From: Burkholderiales bacterium Ga0074133
GTDB lineage: Bacteria > Pseudomonadota > Gammaproteobacteria > Burkholderiales > Burkholderiaceae_C
Assembly: GCA_001464865.1 (NCBI GenBank)
Contig: LNEG01000009.1
Span: forward strand, 62,001 to 126,000
Direction: 5' to 3'
Length of the DNA: 64,000 nucleotides
A program made the position numbers and the translations under genes. Below the pieces are notes generated by a model. That model was given only the letters and a program-made list of their open reading frames with translations, was not told the DNA's origin and did not search any database. Shown in pieces: positions 1 through 8,213 of the stretch (its first letter is position 1; each line of letters begins with the position of its first letter).

Positions 1-751
1 GGCTGGCCTCGCCGCCCAGATTCCTCAAGGCCGCTGCCACCACCTGGTGCCAGGCGCCGCGGGGATCGCGCGCGCTGGAAGCCTGCGCCACCACATCCTT
101 GGTGAGTTCGCGCATCTCCTGGGCTTCACGGTAGAGCAGGAAGCCGTAGAGTTTGCGGTGCTGCTCTTTGACGAAGCGCGCGAACATGAGCGGCAGCTTC
201 AGGCGGGGGAACAGGTTGCGGGGCAGCATTTGCTGGTGGATGCTGAAGTTGCGCGAGAGCAGCATCACTCGCGAGCTAGTTTGAAAAATATAACCCGGCA
301 GGATGAGACCAACCTGACCGCCTTCAGGCAGTAACTCCGCCGAGCGCTCAATGAAGGATTGGACGATGTCCGATTGGAATGGTGGGTTGCCAACCACCAG
401 ATCGACCTTGCCGATGAGTTCAGCGTCCATGGTGGTGAAGTCCCCCACAAGCACTTTGCGACCGGTCGATGCGGCCGCAAGCGCAGCCTGCACAGGATCG
501 ATGTCCACACCGATCGCATCGACTTCGGGCGGGATCGCCACCAGGAAGGCACCATCGCCACAAGAAGGCTCCAGCACCCGGTGCCCCGCTCGCAGCCAGC
601 CAAACTCCTGTTCGATGATGGCCTCAGCAGCCCAGGCGGGCGTGAACCACTGGTGCAGCTCCGGGTTCAGTGCGACCGGATCTGCGGCGCTGGCAAATTG
701 CTCAGTGCCGTGAAGTGCTGGCACAAGGGAGTCAAAGAGGTCGTAGGACAT
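1..751 (-). CDS. N6-adenine DNA methyltransferase, partial at left edge
   Basis: This gene is absent from the ORF track because it runs off the window, but it is clear on the minus strand from an ATG at 751. About 250 codons are present. The reading frame shows a SAM-binding motif I (VLEPSCGDGAFL) followed by D-x-D and then catalytic motif IV NPPF, the pattern of N6-adenine methyltransferases. It starts 8 nt after the upstream hypothetical gene stops, so the two are probably co-transcribed. The target-recognition region lies outside or near the cut end. It could be an orphan plasmid methylase giving protection from host restriction, or part of a restriction system beyond the edge. Confidence 0.8.
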   Translation of the reverse strand, partial: MSYDLFDSLVPALHGTEQFASAADPVALNPELHQWFTPAWAAEAIIEQEFGWLRAGHRVLEPSCGDGAFLVAIPPEVDAIGVDIDPVQAALAAASTGRKVLVGDFTTMDAELIGKVDLVVGNPPFQSDIVQSFIERSAELLPEGGQVGLILPGYIFQTSSRVMLLSRNFSIHQQMLPRNLFPRLKLPLMFARFVKEQHRKLYGFLLYREAQEMRELTKDVVAQASSARDPRGAWHQVVAAALRNLGGEAS

Positions 752-759
752 GAGGGCCT

Positions 760-1176
760 TCAGTCGTTTGCCGCAGCCATCGCGCGGCGGATCTTGAAAA
801 GCTGCGACACCGGCAGGAACACCGTCATGGCTAGCGCCAGGCCTGCGCGCGCAGCGGCCCGGGCTTCCTGGGGCTCCATGTTGGCGGCATCCCCCAGGCT
901 TTGCGCCCAGGCCTTCTCGATGCACTCGGCAATGTCGGGCGCGAGTCCTGCATGGGTCGGAGCCTCTGTATGCGGTTCGGTGTGATCCAAGACAAAGGTC
1001 ATGGCCTCGCGGCACGTATTGGCTTCAGCGATCTGAAGGTCGTCGCGGATGGCTTCGCGCTGGCCGGCGGCCATCGTGCGAAGCGCTTCTCCCTCGAGCA
1101 CACCAGTGCGGTGCCAGGAAAGAATTTCAGCGCAGCGATCGCGCAGTGGAGTCGGAGTCGAGGTGGACTGGATCAT
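760..1176 (-). CDS. Hypothetical helical protein upstream of methylase
   Basis: Encodes about 138 residues starting at MIQSTSTP. The longer ORF-track start would overlap the DUF262-like gene and its extra N-terminus looks like shadow coding. The protein is mostly alanine-rich helix with no recognised domain. It sits between the DUF262-like gene and the methyltransferase with only 4-8 nt gaps, so it belongs to the same operon. No function can be assigned. Confidence 0.6.
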   Translation of the reverse strand: MIQSTSTPTPLRDRCAEILSWHRTGVLEGEALRTMAAGQREAIRDDLQIAEANTCREAMTFVLDHTEPHTEAPTHAGLAPDIAECIEKAWAQSLGDAANMEPQEARAAARAGLALAMTVFLPVSQLFKIRRAMAAAND

Positions 1177-1180
1177 GAAA

Positions 1181-1774
1181 TCAGCGTGGGCGCGCGCCGG
1201 TTGGAGCCGTGGAAGGGGGAAGGGCAGGGGTGTCGGTGAGGCGCTGGAGATCTGCCGCCGTGTGGCCCATGCCACCGAAGTTCAATCGCTCATAGAGCGT
1301 TTTCAAGCGCTGCTCATCTGGGGCGTAGCTGAGCTCGATGTACGGGAAGGTCTGGCCCAGGAAGCGACGTCGGCGCGAGATCTGGTCGATGTCGCTGTAG
1401 CGCACGCCATCGAAGATCTCCAGGTCGTCCCGGACGAAGTCGCGGATGGCGGAGAGGCGCTGCTGGCCATCGATCAGCCAACCGGACATGGGTTTTGTCC
1501 CGTTGGCATCCCAGTCAGGCGCGTGCACGACGTAGTTGCCGGTGCCCAGGCCAAGGAAGATGCCCTCAACAAAAGCGCGCTTTCGAGCAATGTCCCAGAC
1601 TTCCGGCCGCTGCCAGGGAGGCAGGACCCAAGCCAGTAGCTGGCGCTCGGCCGGGTGCGTCATCTCGATGGGCGTGCCCAGGAGGTGCTCCAGCGACTGC
1701 TCGCGAACAACCCCTCTGAGAATGCGCTCGGGCAAAACAGCGGCGCGAGGAGCCGAGTCTGCGTTCTTGTCCAC
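1181..1774 (-). CDS. DUF262-domain (GmrSD/ParB-like) protein
   Basis: About 197 residues, from a GTG start preceded by GAGG at suitable spacing; the ATG at 1906 in the ORF track would read through a different-frame small gene. The diagnostic motif is WLIDGQQRLSAIRDF, the DGQQR signature of DUF262, an NTP-binding ParB/Srx-like fold found at the N-terminus of GmrSD-type enzymes and in standalone plasmid and phage proteins. There is no C-terminal DUF1524 HNH nuclease domain, so a full restriction enzyme is unlikely. It lies directly upstream of the hypothetical protein and methyltransferase, which hints at a DNA-modification or DNA-binding role. The role itself is inference. Confidence 0.7.
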   Translation of the reverse strand: MDKNADSAPRAAVLPERILRGVVREQSLEHLLGTPIEMTHPAERQLLAWVLPPWQRPEVWDIARKRAFVEGIFLGLGTGNYVVHAPDWDANGTKPMSGWLIDGQQRLSAIRDFVRDDLEIFDGVRYSDIDQISRRRRFLGQTFPYIELSYAPDEQRLKTLYERLNFGGMGHTAADLQRLTDTPALPPSTAPTGARPR

Positions 1775-1776
1775 GA

Positions 1777-2063
1777 TCAAGCCTCGGCGGTGATTGCGGG
1801 GGCAACGCGGCCGCGGCGCAGGGCCAGCGCCAGGTGGCGCGCGTTGACGGCGTTGGCCTTGTAGTAGGCGGCCATTGCGGCCTTTGCTTGCGCCATGCCT
1901 CCTCACCCTTCGCGCGGAAGGTCTTGGAGAGGCCCAGCAGGATGCGCTCCAGTGCGGCGCTGGATTCGACAGAAAGGGTGGCGATCTCGGCCTGAACTTC
2001 GGGGATCGCCAGGAGTGGGTTGCGGACTTCGGGGAGAGATGATCGAGGGATGTCGTGTGTCAT
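1777..2063 (-). pseudogene. Small hypothetical gene, probable frameshift
   Basis: Translation from the ATG at 2063 (AAGGA 6 nt upstream) looks like good coding up to GEEAWRKQ. It then continues into unlikely Pro/Arg-rich sequence that overlaps the next gene. One base out, the other frame continues naturally as KAAMAAYYKANAVNARHL and stops at 1777, exactly before the DUF262-like gene. Adding one A to the CAAAGG run would restore a single ~95-residue protein. Alternatively the distal 39 codons (1777-1896) are a separate tiny gene, since GGAGG precedes an ATG there. Homopolymer sequencing error is also possible. Confidence 0.45.
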
Positions 2064-2083
2064 GTTGATCCTTGTATGAATAC

Positions 2084-2112
2084 AAGATATCGACTTCGAT
2101 CGTGCGCGACAA
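2084..2112 (-). promoter_or_regulatory. Promoter of the element-wide GATATC family (P1)
   Basis: On the minus strand TTGTCG, a 17-bp spacer and TATCTT, embedded in the shared context GTTGTCG...GATATCTT. It lies 21 nt upstream of the start at 2063. Confidence 0.75.
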
Positions 2113-2144
2113 CGAAGCTCAGGGCGGCCAGGCCGGGCCTGAAA

Positions 2145-2663
2145 TCAGCAGAGGTTGGTGCGCTGATGTACTGAAATGCGCGTGCAGGCCAGCGCTTCCT
2201 CGGCGCTCGGGCGCTTGGCAAACCACACCCCGCCTTCACGCCGGCGGAACCCATCCGCACACGGGTACAACCCATCAGGGGCGTCGTCGTATCCCTGGGG
2301 CGTGGCGATCTCATGGTGGCGCTGCAGCAACCAGTTCTGTCCGCTGCCGGCGATGCGCCAGGTGAAGAAAAGCGTGGTGCATGCCCCATGCACCGCATCG
2401 ATTCGGTGCAGCTGATTCGCAGCGCGAAAAACCACCGACCCAACACCCCTTCTCACCAGCTTGAGTGATCCATCGGCCTGCAGGACTCGTTCGTCGTAGC
2501 CACCCCGCAGGACGACCGACAGGTAGGCGAACGGATGTGAGTGCAGAAATGGCGTGCGATCGATGTCCAGAATGCGGTGCACCCGCAGCATGAATCGACC
2601 CATGGCCACCACGCGCCAGCGATGCAGGTACCCAGGCAGGTGGTTGTAAGCGCTCAGGAGCAT
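2145..2663 (-). CDS. Cupin-like small-molecule or metal-binding protein
   Basis: About 172 residues from the ATG at 2663, 17 nt after the preceding gene ends; the longer track start (2747) overlaps that gene. The segment HSHPFAYLSVVLRGGYDE resembles the histidine-bearing first cupin motif, and LHRIDAVHG resembles the second. This suggests a single-domain beta-barrel, possibly metal-binding. It is the last gene of the operon that begins at 5692. Cupins of this type occur in phages and plasmids without known roles. No clear Shine-Dalgarno is visible. Confidence 0.55.
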   Translation of the reverse strand: MLLSAYNHLPGYLHRWRVVAMGRFMLRVHRILDIDRTPFLHSHPFAYLSVVLRGGYDERVLQADGSLKLVRRGVGSVVFRAANQLHRIDAVHGACTTLFFTWRIAGSGQNWLLQRHHEIATPQGYDDAPDGLYPCADGFRRREGGVWFAKRPSAEEALACTRISVHQRTNLC

Positions 2664-2680
2664 CGCAAGGGTCGACCGGT

Positions 2681-3061
2681 TCAGAGCGCGCGGGAGAGTG
2701 CAAGCGCCGCATCGACCTTGCCAAGCTTCTGGAGCTCGAATGCACACAAGGCCGGTGAATTCTCGGGGCCGAACTGGCGGACCCGCTTGCTGACCTCATC
2801 CTCGACGTAGCTGCGCGCCATCTCCAGTGCCTCTGTGAGGGCCTGGATCACGGCTACAGGGTCGGTCGAACTGTTCGGGCAGGCATAGAGCCTCGCGCCA
2901 TCCGGAAGGTCATAGACTCCGTCTTCCCGGGCGCAGAACCCGTGCCATTTCTTGCCATCGGCCCGACGGCCGTCGCGGATGATGTAGCCGACATCAATCA
3001 TTCCGCGCAGCGGTTGCTGTTCTGCTGGGGATGGCGTTTCTGTCATGTCTGCGCTGATCAT
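2681..3061 (-). CDS. Hypothetical protein
   Basis: 126 residues from the ATG at 3061, which overlaps the stop of the preceding gene as ATGA. The N-terminal part carries tryptophan, cysteine and glycine residues around KKWHGFCAREDGVYDL, and the C-terminal half is helical. No family was recognised. Translational coupling places it in the AAA+/ASCH operon. Confidence 0.65.
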   Translation of the reverse strand: MISADMTETPSPAEQQPLRGMIDVGYIIRDGRRADGKKWHGFCAREDGVYDLPDGARLYACPNSSTDPVAVIQALTEALEMARSYVEDEVSKRVRQFGPENSPALCAFELQKLGKVDAALALSRAL

Positions 3062-3759
3062 TTCAGGTCCTTGTGGAAGTCGAGCACCCACACCAAAGGG
3101 TTGTTGCGCCACGAGGCGCGACCGTGGATCTCGCACCAAAGCTCGGAATACAGGTGGCGAGCACTGGGCCCGCCCGGAACGGGATGGCAGCCCTCAGCAA
3201 AGGCATCGTCTTCGGAGATGTCCTTGACCCACTGAACACGGGTTTTGTGGATCTCCTGCACCAGGCGGCAGGCCCATCGCGGCATGAACATGGCGGCGCG
3301 AAGCTTCCCCGGCGCCGGTGGACGATAGTGAGGCGGCGTACCGGTGTGGCTCCAGTTGTCACGAGCCTGGTCTGCCTCGTACTGGATTGGCGCCCAGGGC
3401 CGACGGTAGCCAGCGTTCACGCACAGCTCACCAACCTCGGCCGGCTTGTATTTGTCCAGGTCGTCGGTGAAGCGGTAGTCCTCCTTGACCCAGATTCGAT
3501 CTCCCCGCTGAAAACGCGGAGTGATGTTTAAGCTGCCCTCAACCCCATCCACGATGCCCGGTACCGTGAGTACGCGGTCCAGGTAGAGCTCGGCGCGAGA
3601 GAAGTTCAGCTGCAGCTGGTCCCACTTCCTTTGGGTCAGGGCGACACCATCAACCAGGGAGTTTCGCGCGGTGATCGGCCTGCGAGTCTGGGTTTTCGGG
3701 CTGTCCGCCAAAAGCGCGCGCACCATGGCGGGCTTGAAGCCCATCGAAAATTCCTTCAT
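3058..3759 (-). CDS. ASCH-like phage-type protein
   Basis: 233 residues from MKEFSMGFKPAM, whose ATG overlaps the AAA+ stop (ATGA). The order of motifs is that of a common phage and plasmid family: an N-terminal MVRALL...KTQTRRPI, a GDRIWVKEDYR strand, then FMPRWACRL...VQWVKDISEDDAFAEG and a C-terminal aromatic-rich segment around LVWVL. ASCH/PUA-like folds often bind RNA or modified nucleic acid, but no activity is known for this group. The longer ORF-track start is not supported. Confidence 0.7.
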   Translation of the reverse strand: MKEFSMGFKPAMVRALLADSPKTQTRRPITARNSLVDGVALTQRKWDQLQLNFSRAELYLDRVLTVPGIVDGVEGSLNITPRFQRGDRIWVKEDYRFTDDLDKYKPAEVGELCVNAGYRRPWAPIQYEADQARDNWSHTGTPPHYRPPAPGKLRAAMFMPRWACRLVQEIHKTRVQWVKDISEDDAFAEGCHPVPGGPSARHLYSELWCEIHGRASWRNNPLVWVLDFHKDLK

Positions 3760-5402
3760 GCCGCCAGAGCCTCCGATGAAGCGGGCGACTTGATGTCGAT
3801 CGCGCGGAACATGGCGCATCGCCGAAACACTTCGATATCCAGTGGCGCCTTCTGACTCAGTGCAACCCGGATGGCCAGGCGCAAGAGCATCTTGATGTCC
3901 CGAGGGCGAATGGTCGGGAACGTCTCGACAAGCTCCTCAATGAGGGCTTCGGTGAGTTTCGCCTCGAACTGATCAGACATCACCCGCCAGATCGCCTTGG
4001 TATCGGATGGGCCCGGCGTCTTGTAGTCGATGATGGCCGCGCAGCGCATGATGATGGCCTCATCGATGTCAGAGCCGCGATTGCTGGTCATGAACATGAG
4101 GCCGTCGAAGTATTCGAGGGTGCGAAGAAACTCGGCCACGATGGCGTTCTGCTCAAGGTTGTCGCCGCGCTTCATAACAAAGACATCGCACTCATCCAGG
4201 AGCAAGCAAGCCTTCCAGGCTCGTGCTCGCTCGAAAACGATCTCGAGGTTTTTCTGGATCTCCTTGGCGGTCGTGCCCAAGGTGCCGGAGTGCACGCAGT
4301 AAAGCGGACGCGAGATCAGCTCGGCGTAGACCTCAGCCGTGAGCGTCTTGCCAACGCCGGGTTCGCCCTTGGCCAAGATCACGTTCCCGGCGCTCTTGCC
4401 TTCGATGATGTCACCCACGAAAGCGCTGATGTCATTGGTGAGCACATCCAGCAGATCGCGATGCGATGCCGGCAGAACCAGCTTGTCTCGCAGGCCCTTG
4501 TCGTACTCATAGGGCTCCAGATTGTCCGCATGGATCCACGCGAACTCGTGTGACTTCAGCTCAAAGCCGCGAACCACCGGATGCTCAGGAATGGTGCCGT
4601 AGCCGCTCAAGCCCGGTGCGTCATCAAAAATGGGCGCATCCACGGTGAGCTTCGTCGGGCCATAGATCTCGTCAGAGAGGTCATGGATGATTCGCCGCCC
4701 CGTAAAGTCGGCGCCCCGACCTGAATACTTGCCATCGATCGAAAGCACTTTTCCGGTGACTCGGAACTGTTCCGCGTACTTGCCACGCACGATCTCATTG
4801 AATCGCACCATGGAGGTGTCGTAGTCAGCCCGCATCTCTGCGGTCTCTTTGTAGAGGCCGAATGCAGCCAGGATGTCCGGGATCCGCTTGCGAACGACAT
4901 CGGAAGGCGAGAAGCTGATGGCGCTTTGCTCCACTCCCATGTGAACGCGATGGTCGTGGCCAACATTGGTGTAGACCGAGGTGTGCACCTTGACCGTCAT
5001 CGGCTTCTTGCCCCGGTCGTACTCATCCCACTCAAGAGAGATGTTTGTGACCAGATGTGGAACCAGATGGCCGTCTTCGGTTTTCCAGTACAGCCAGCCA
5101 TCAATCGCCCCAGAAACAAGGTACGACTTCAGCGCTTCAGGGAAGGCCTTGAAGTTGGGAATGGGCCGATTGAAGTCACCCTCGCGCGCGGCAATGACCA
5201 CCTCAAGGGAGCGAGCAGTCTTTGTGTCCTTGACCTCGATAGCCACCCTGAGCAGATCGGCAAGTACTGCGTCTGACAGGGACTCTCCCAGAATCTCGAC
5301 CTCGCGAGTGCTCCGGGAATCATTTGTCACCTGCTTGCGCTGCTTCGCCAAGGCTTCGACCCGGGTGAGGCTGATGACCTCGTTTGAAATGATGATGGAC
5401 AT
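3756..5402 (-). CDS. AAA+ ATPase
   Basis: 548 residues from MSIIISNEV; the track start at 5627 overlaps the upstream gene. Residues 1-300 form a domain I do not recognise. The C-terminal half is a standard AAA+ module with Walker A GEPGVGKT near residue 346, Walker B LLLDECD near 400, a sensor-1 FMTSNR and a following arginine-rich helix. The fold resembles bacterial CbbX/ClpX-like remodelers. It is the central gene of a five-gene operon driven by promoter P2. A remodelling function on a partner bound by its N-terminal domain is likely, but the target is unknown. Confidence 0.8.
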   Translation of the reverse strand: MSIIISNEVISLTRVEALAKQRKQVTNDSRSTREVEILGESLSDAVLADLLRVAIEVKDTKTARSLEVVIAAREGDFNRPIPNFKAFPEALKSYLVSGAIDGWLYWKTEDGHLVPHLVTNISLEWDEYDRGKKPMTVKVHTSVYTNVGHDHRVHMGVEQSAISFSPSDVVRKRIPDILAAFGLYKETAEMRADYDTSMVRFNEIVRGKYAEQFRVTGKVLSIDGKYSGRGADFTGRRIIHDLSDEIYGPTKLTVDAPIFDDAPGLSGYGTIPEHPVVRGFELKSHEFAWIHADNLEPYEYDKGLRDKLVLPASHRDLLDVLTNDISAFVGDIIEGKSAGNVILAKGEPGVGKTLTAEVYAELISRPLYCVHSGTLGTTAKEIQKNLEIVFERARAWKACLLLDECDVFVMKRGDNLEQNAIVAEFLRTLEYFDGLMFMTSNRGSDIDEAIIMRCAAIIDYKTPGPSDTKAIWRVMSDQFEAKLTEALIEELVETFPTIRPRDIKMLLRLAIRVALSQKAPLDIEVFRRCAMFRAIDIKSPASSEALAA

Positions 5403-5410
5403 GCGTGCTT

Positions 5411-5692
5411 TCAGCAGGTTGAGACCGGGGAGCTGGCAGTTGAGCTGGCTTGGACAGAGTCCGCCCGGGCGCAGCTTGTGGAGAACGCCGAGCTGGGAGA
5501 GATGTGGAACACACCCTCGGCTCGACGAACCACCCCATGCCCACGTCTGCGCGCGGCATTGACGGTGGCCATCGCGAAAGGCTTGTAGTTGCCAGTCTCC
5601 ACACGGACATGCCCGTCGGTGGGCCATTGCGATGGCTGGGCCACCAGGCTCTGGAGTTGGGCTTCGAGGTTCTTGATGGTCAACTGGGGCAT
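5411..5692 (-). CDS. Hypothetical protein, first gene of AAA+ operon
   Basis: 93 residues, starting 33 nt after the -10 element of P2. The sequence begins with a short helix (LTIKNLEAQLQSLV) followed by a basic segment. No family was recognised. It ends 8 nt before the AAA+ start, so it is co-transcribed and may be a partner or adaptor of that ATPase. Confidence 0.6.
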   Translation of the reverse strand: MPQLTIKNLEAQLQSLVAQPSQWPTDGHVRVETGNYKPFAMATVNAARRRGHGVVRRAEGVFHISPSSAFSTSCARADSVQASSTASSPVSTC

Positions 5693-5724
5693 GAGATCTT
5701 TCTGTGACGTTGTCTTCTACAGAA

Positions 5725-5753
5725 AAGATATCTCAAACACACGCCAGTGACAA
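5725..5753 (-). promoter_or_regulatory. Promoter of the GATATC family (P2)
   Basis: TTGTCA, 17-bp spacer, TATCTT on the minus strand, again with GTTGTC upstream and GATATC over the -10. It drives the AAA+ operon. Confidence 0.75.
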
Positions 5754-5810
5754 CGAACGGCGATCGCTTCTGACCATCCCTTGGTGAAAATCACAGACCT
5801 TTCAGAGCGA

Positions 5811-6752
5811 TCAAGCCTCTGCCTTCTGCTCGAGATGACGCCAGAGTGCGGGAACAACGCGCCGTGCCGTTTGCTCGACAGTCTCATTAACATCTCGTTT
5901 GAGATAGAGCCGCTCTGTGAACGTTGGAGGTAATGAGTCAGCCGATACATCTGAGTCAATGATGCTGATGATTTTGACATCCCCTTTGCTGCGAAGACGC
6001 GCCTTGAAGCTATCTAATTCGCTCTTGCACCATTTGCTAGCAAGAAAATTCTTCGTGACGAAGAAGATGACAGCTCGCGCATCGTAGATACCGGATTCAA
6101 CTTCGTTCGCAATATGGTCGCCAACATCGATGTTGACTTCATCAAACCAAACCGGCAATGCTGCAGCCGTTAGGTGTGGGAGTAACTCGCGAATAAATTT
6201 TTTATCAAGCGATGAATGGCTAATAAAAACCCCTCCATCATCACGAAGTGGACTCATCGAAATTGATTTGGCCACATCTGATTTTGTGCGGAAATGAAAT
6301 CCGTGGCTAAAGATAAATTCGAGCATTATTGGAATATCTAAAGTGAATAAGTTGAACCGTCCAAGCTTCATCTGATCACACAAGTATTGGCTTGTTAGGT
6401 CAGGGCGGTAAACGGAACCCGCCTGTGCCAAAGTGCCTTTGACATCCGAAACGATCGACTCATTGGTGACGTCTAATCCAAAAAAGACATAAAGGTCTAG
6501 GTCGTAGATGTTGTTGTTAATAAGCAGGGTGGCACCGCGAACTACGTCGCCGCCGTGTTTCTGCAGAATCTTCAGCAAGGCATGCTTCAAACTGTCGCGG
6601 CTACCATAGTCATGCCGGAAAACCAATGATTTGTACCTCGGCTCAAACTGCTGCGATTTTTCGCCAATGGATTGGTAGTTTGGTGGAATGCTAGAAACAT
6701 TTTTTATAAGCCCAACCAGTTTTCCCAATTTGAAGTCGAATCTTTTGTTCAT
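5811..6752 (-). CDS. TIR-domain protein
   Basis: 313 residues. Residues 1-170 form an uncharacterised N-terminal domain. A TIR domain starts near 174 with GVFISHSSLDKKF, continues through PVWFDEVNIDVGDHI and reaches ASKWCKSEL, where the glutamate (about 245) matches the catalytic Glu of NADase-type TIRs. The gene is visibly AT-richer than its neighbours and stands alone between minus-strand operons without the shared GATATC promoter, both signs of separate acquisition. Bacterial TIR proteins commonly act in anti-phage defence by depleting or converting NAD. Here the sensing N-terminal domain is unrecognised and no Thoeris partner is seen. Confidence 0.85.
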   Translation of the reverse strand: MNKRFDFKLGKLVGLIKNVSSIPPNYQSIGEKSQQFEPRYKSLVFRHDYGSRDSLKHALLKILQKHGGDVVRGATLLINNNIYDLDLYVFFGLDVTNESIVSDVKGTLAQAGSVYRPDLTSQYLCDQMKLGRFNLFTLDIPIMLEFIFSHGFHFRTKSDVAKSISMSPLRDDGGVFISHSSLDKKFIRELLPHLTAAALPVWFDEVNIDVGDHIANEVESGIYDARAVIFFVTKNFLASKWCKSELDSFKARLRSKGDVKIISIIDSDVSADSLPPTFTERLYLKRDVNETVEQTARRVVPALWRHLEQKAEA

Positions 6753-6850
6753 TTGTTTAATGTGTAGACTTGGTCGTAGAATTTAATTGAAATAATGGGG
6801 TAAATATAAATGCAGGGCTGAAATACAATGAGCGCCCTAATTCATCAGAT

Positions 6851-7162
6851 TTATCGCCCTTTTGCAAACCATTCAGTGGCAGCCGTTGGCGTGCTCAAGC
6901 TGCCGAAGGCCTTGCGGTGCGCATTCATGGCCGCAGCTTGGCGCCGGGTGATGGGGATCGCGCCGCGGCGCAAGGCAATCGCTTTCTTCGTCAGGCAGAT
7001 GTCGTAGTGGCTTCCCGAGGTTTTCTCGGGGCTCTGCCACCAGATGCGTTTGATGCCAAGGGCGTCGGCCATGGTGTGGAGTTCGTCATCCGTATCGGCC
7101 AACATGTGGCACATGATGAGGTTGCCGAAGGGAGCTCGCATGTCGTCAACGTAAACAGCCAT
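6851..7162 (-). CDS. DUF4031 family protein
   Basis: 103 residues from MAVYVDDMRAPFG, preceded by AAGGAGG. The N-terminal VYVDD and the central HMLADTDDELHTMADALG are typical of DUF4031, a small family common in phages and plasmids. Function is unknown. The track start at 7258 overlaps the preceding gene and is rejected. Confidence 0.75.
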   Translation of the reverse strand: MAVYVDDMRAPFGNLIMCHMLADTDDELHTMADALGIKRIWWQSPEKTSGSHYDICLTKKAIALRRGAIPITRRQAAAMNAHRKAFGSLSTPTAATEWFAKGR

Positions 7163-7181
7163 GTTCGGCCTCCTTGCGCAG

Positions 7182-7502
7182 TCAGAAAGGGCACTCGGCA
7201 GCGGGCGAGGACACCGCGCTCCACCGTGAACGTCGAGGCCCCTCCTTGGCCTGGGCATCAGGGAATGCGGCCTCGATTGCCAGCTCCATGGCTATTTCGC
7301 GCAACACCTCCAAGGGCTCGCCGCGCCGTGAGGCCAAGTGAAGCTCACCCTCTGGGTGAACCACGCAGCACCGCGAGCCCGGGCGGTGCGCATAGTGGTA
7401 GCCGCCACATGTGCAGGAGCGGTGCCCGCTTGAGCGCATGTGCTCAAGCATCAAGAGGGGATCTTTGCGACGTGTGCGACAGTGGGGGCAACGGAACAGC
7501 AT
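7182..7502 (-). CDS. Cysteine-rich small protein, possible zinc ribbon
   Basis: 106 residues from MLFRCPHCRTRRKD with AGGAG 7 nt upstream. Cys pairs CPHC and CTCGG, with nearby histidines, suggest a zinc-binding ribbon at the N-terminus; the C-terminal third is low-complexity. It is followed by the DUF4031 gene 19 nt downstream. A GATATC-type -10 lies at about 7578-7583 with no good -35. Confidence 0.6.
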   Translation of the reverse strand: MLFRCPHCRTRRKDPLLMLEHMRSSGHRSCTCGGYHYAHRPGSRCCVVHPEGELHLASRRGEPLEVLREIAMELAIEAAFPDAQAKEGPRRSRWSAVSSPAAECPF

Positions 7503-7629
7503 GGATAGGCTCCTGGAACCCCAAAGCGCGTCAAGGGACTCGTACTTGGGGCGGTGCAGCGGGCATCGTATGCGCAAAGGATATCAGATACGCACGTACC
7601 TCGCTGCGCCAAGTTCCGTCCCCAAAACA

Positions 7630-8037
7630 CTACATCCGAGGAGAGAATGCCCTGGTGGGCGCTGCTTGGGGATCGGTCTCTTCAACCTCTGTCTTCCCCA
7701 GGGGCAGGTGGCCCTCTTCTGGATACTCGGTGAACCAGCAAATAAGCGAATCCCCACTCTTGCTCACGGTCATCTCTGAGTCATCACCCCCAAACCACTC
7801 GACCAACGCTTTCGCCTGTCGAAGGGTGATGACCAACGCTGGTTCTGTCGGCTTGGCCTGAGCGCAAGCTAGGGCGGCAGAGGCCTCTGCAGCACCCGCT
7901 GCCATGGCTGTGGCAATGAATTCGGCTTCGAACTCACTCAGGTAGCGCATGTGTGTGTCGCCACGTTTGAGCTCCCACGCAGTCCCGTCTTGGTGGAGGG
8001 TTGCACCGTCGGATAGAGTCAAAACGCGAGCATTCAC
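7630..8037 (-). CDS. Hypothetical protein
   Basis: 135 residues from a GTG start (VNARVLTLSDG) with GGGAGAG upstream and a GTGA overlap with the tiny gene before it. The N-terminal half is a likely small beta domain and the middle is an alanine-rich helix. No family was recognised. It is the third gene of the operon under P3. The 212-residue ORF-track version reads backward through the preceding genes. Confidence 0.6.
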   Translation of the reverse strand: MNARVLTLSDGATLHQDGTAWELKRGDTHMRYLSEFEAEFIATAMAAGAAEASAALACAQAKPTEPALVITLRQAKALVEWFGGDDSEMTVSKSGDSLICWFTEYPEEGHLPLGKTEVEETDPQAAPTRAFSPRM

Positions 8038-8213
8038 GATTTCTCTCCCATCTTGGTGGTGGTTGCATGGCCCAGATCGCCATCCAGAAGCACCGTTGTG
8101 AGGCCTGCGGGGCGCCCTTGTGGCTGAACCGCTTCCATCTCGCCAAAGCCAGAGTCGCGTATGCCTGCCTCGAGAGTGCGAAGGAAGGCGTCGATGGAGT
8201 CTTCGTCGCTCAT
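8034..8213 (-). CDS. 59-residue hypothetical protein (not in ORF track)
   Basis: A small ORF of 59 codons starts at an ATG that overlaps the upstream stop (ATGA) and ends in a TGA overlapping the next GTG start. The translation (MSDEDSIDAFLRTLEAG...) is acidic with good codon use. The double 4-nt overlaps are strong evidence that it is translated as part of the 8440-7630 operon. Function is unknown. Confidence 0.6.
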   Translation of the reverse strand: MSDEDSIDAFLRTLEAGIRDSGFGEMEAVQPQGRPAGLTTVLLDGDLGHATTTKMGEKS

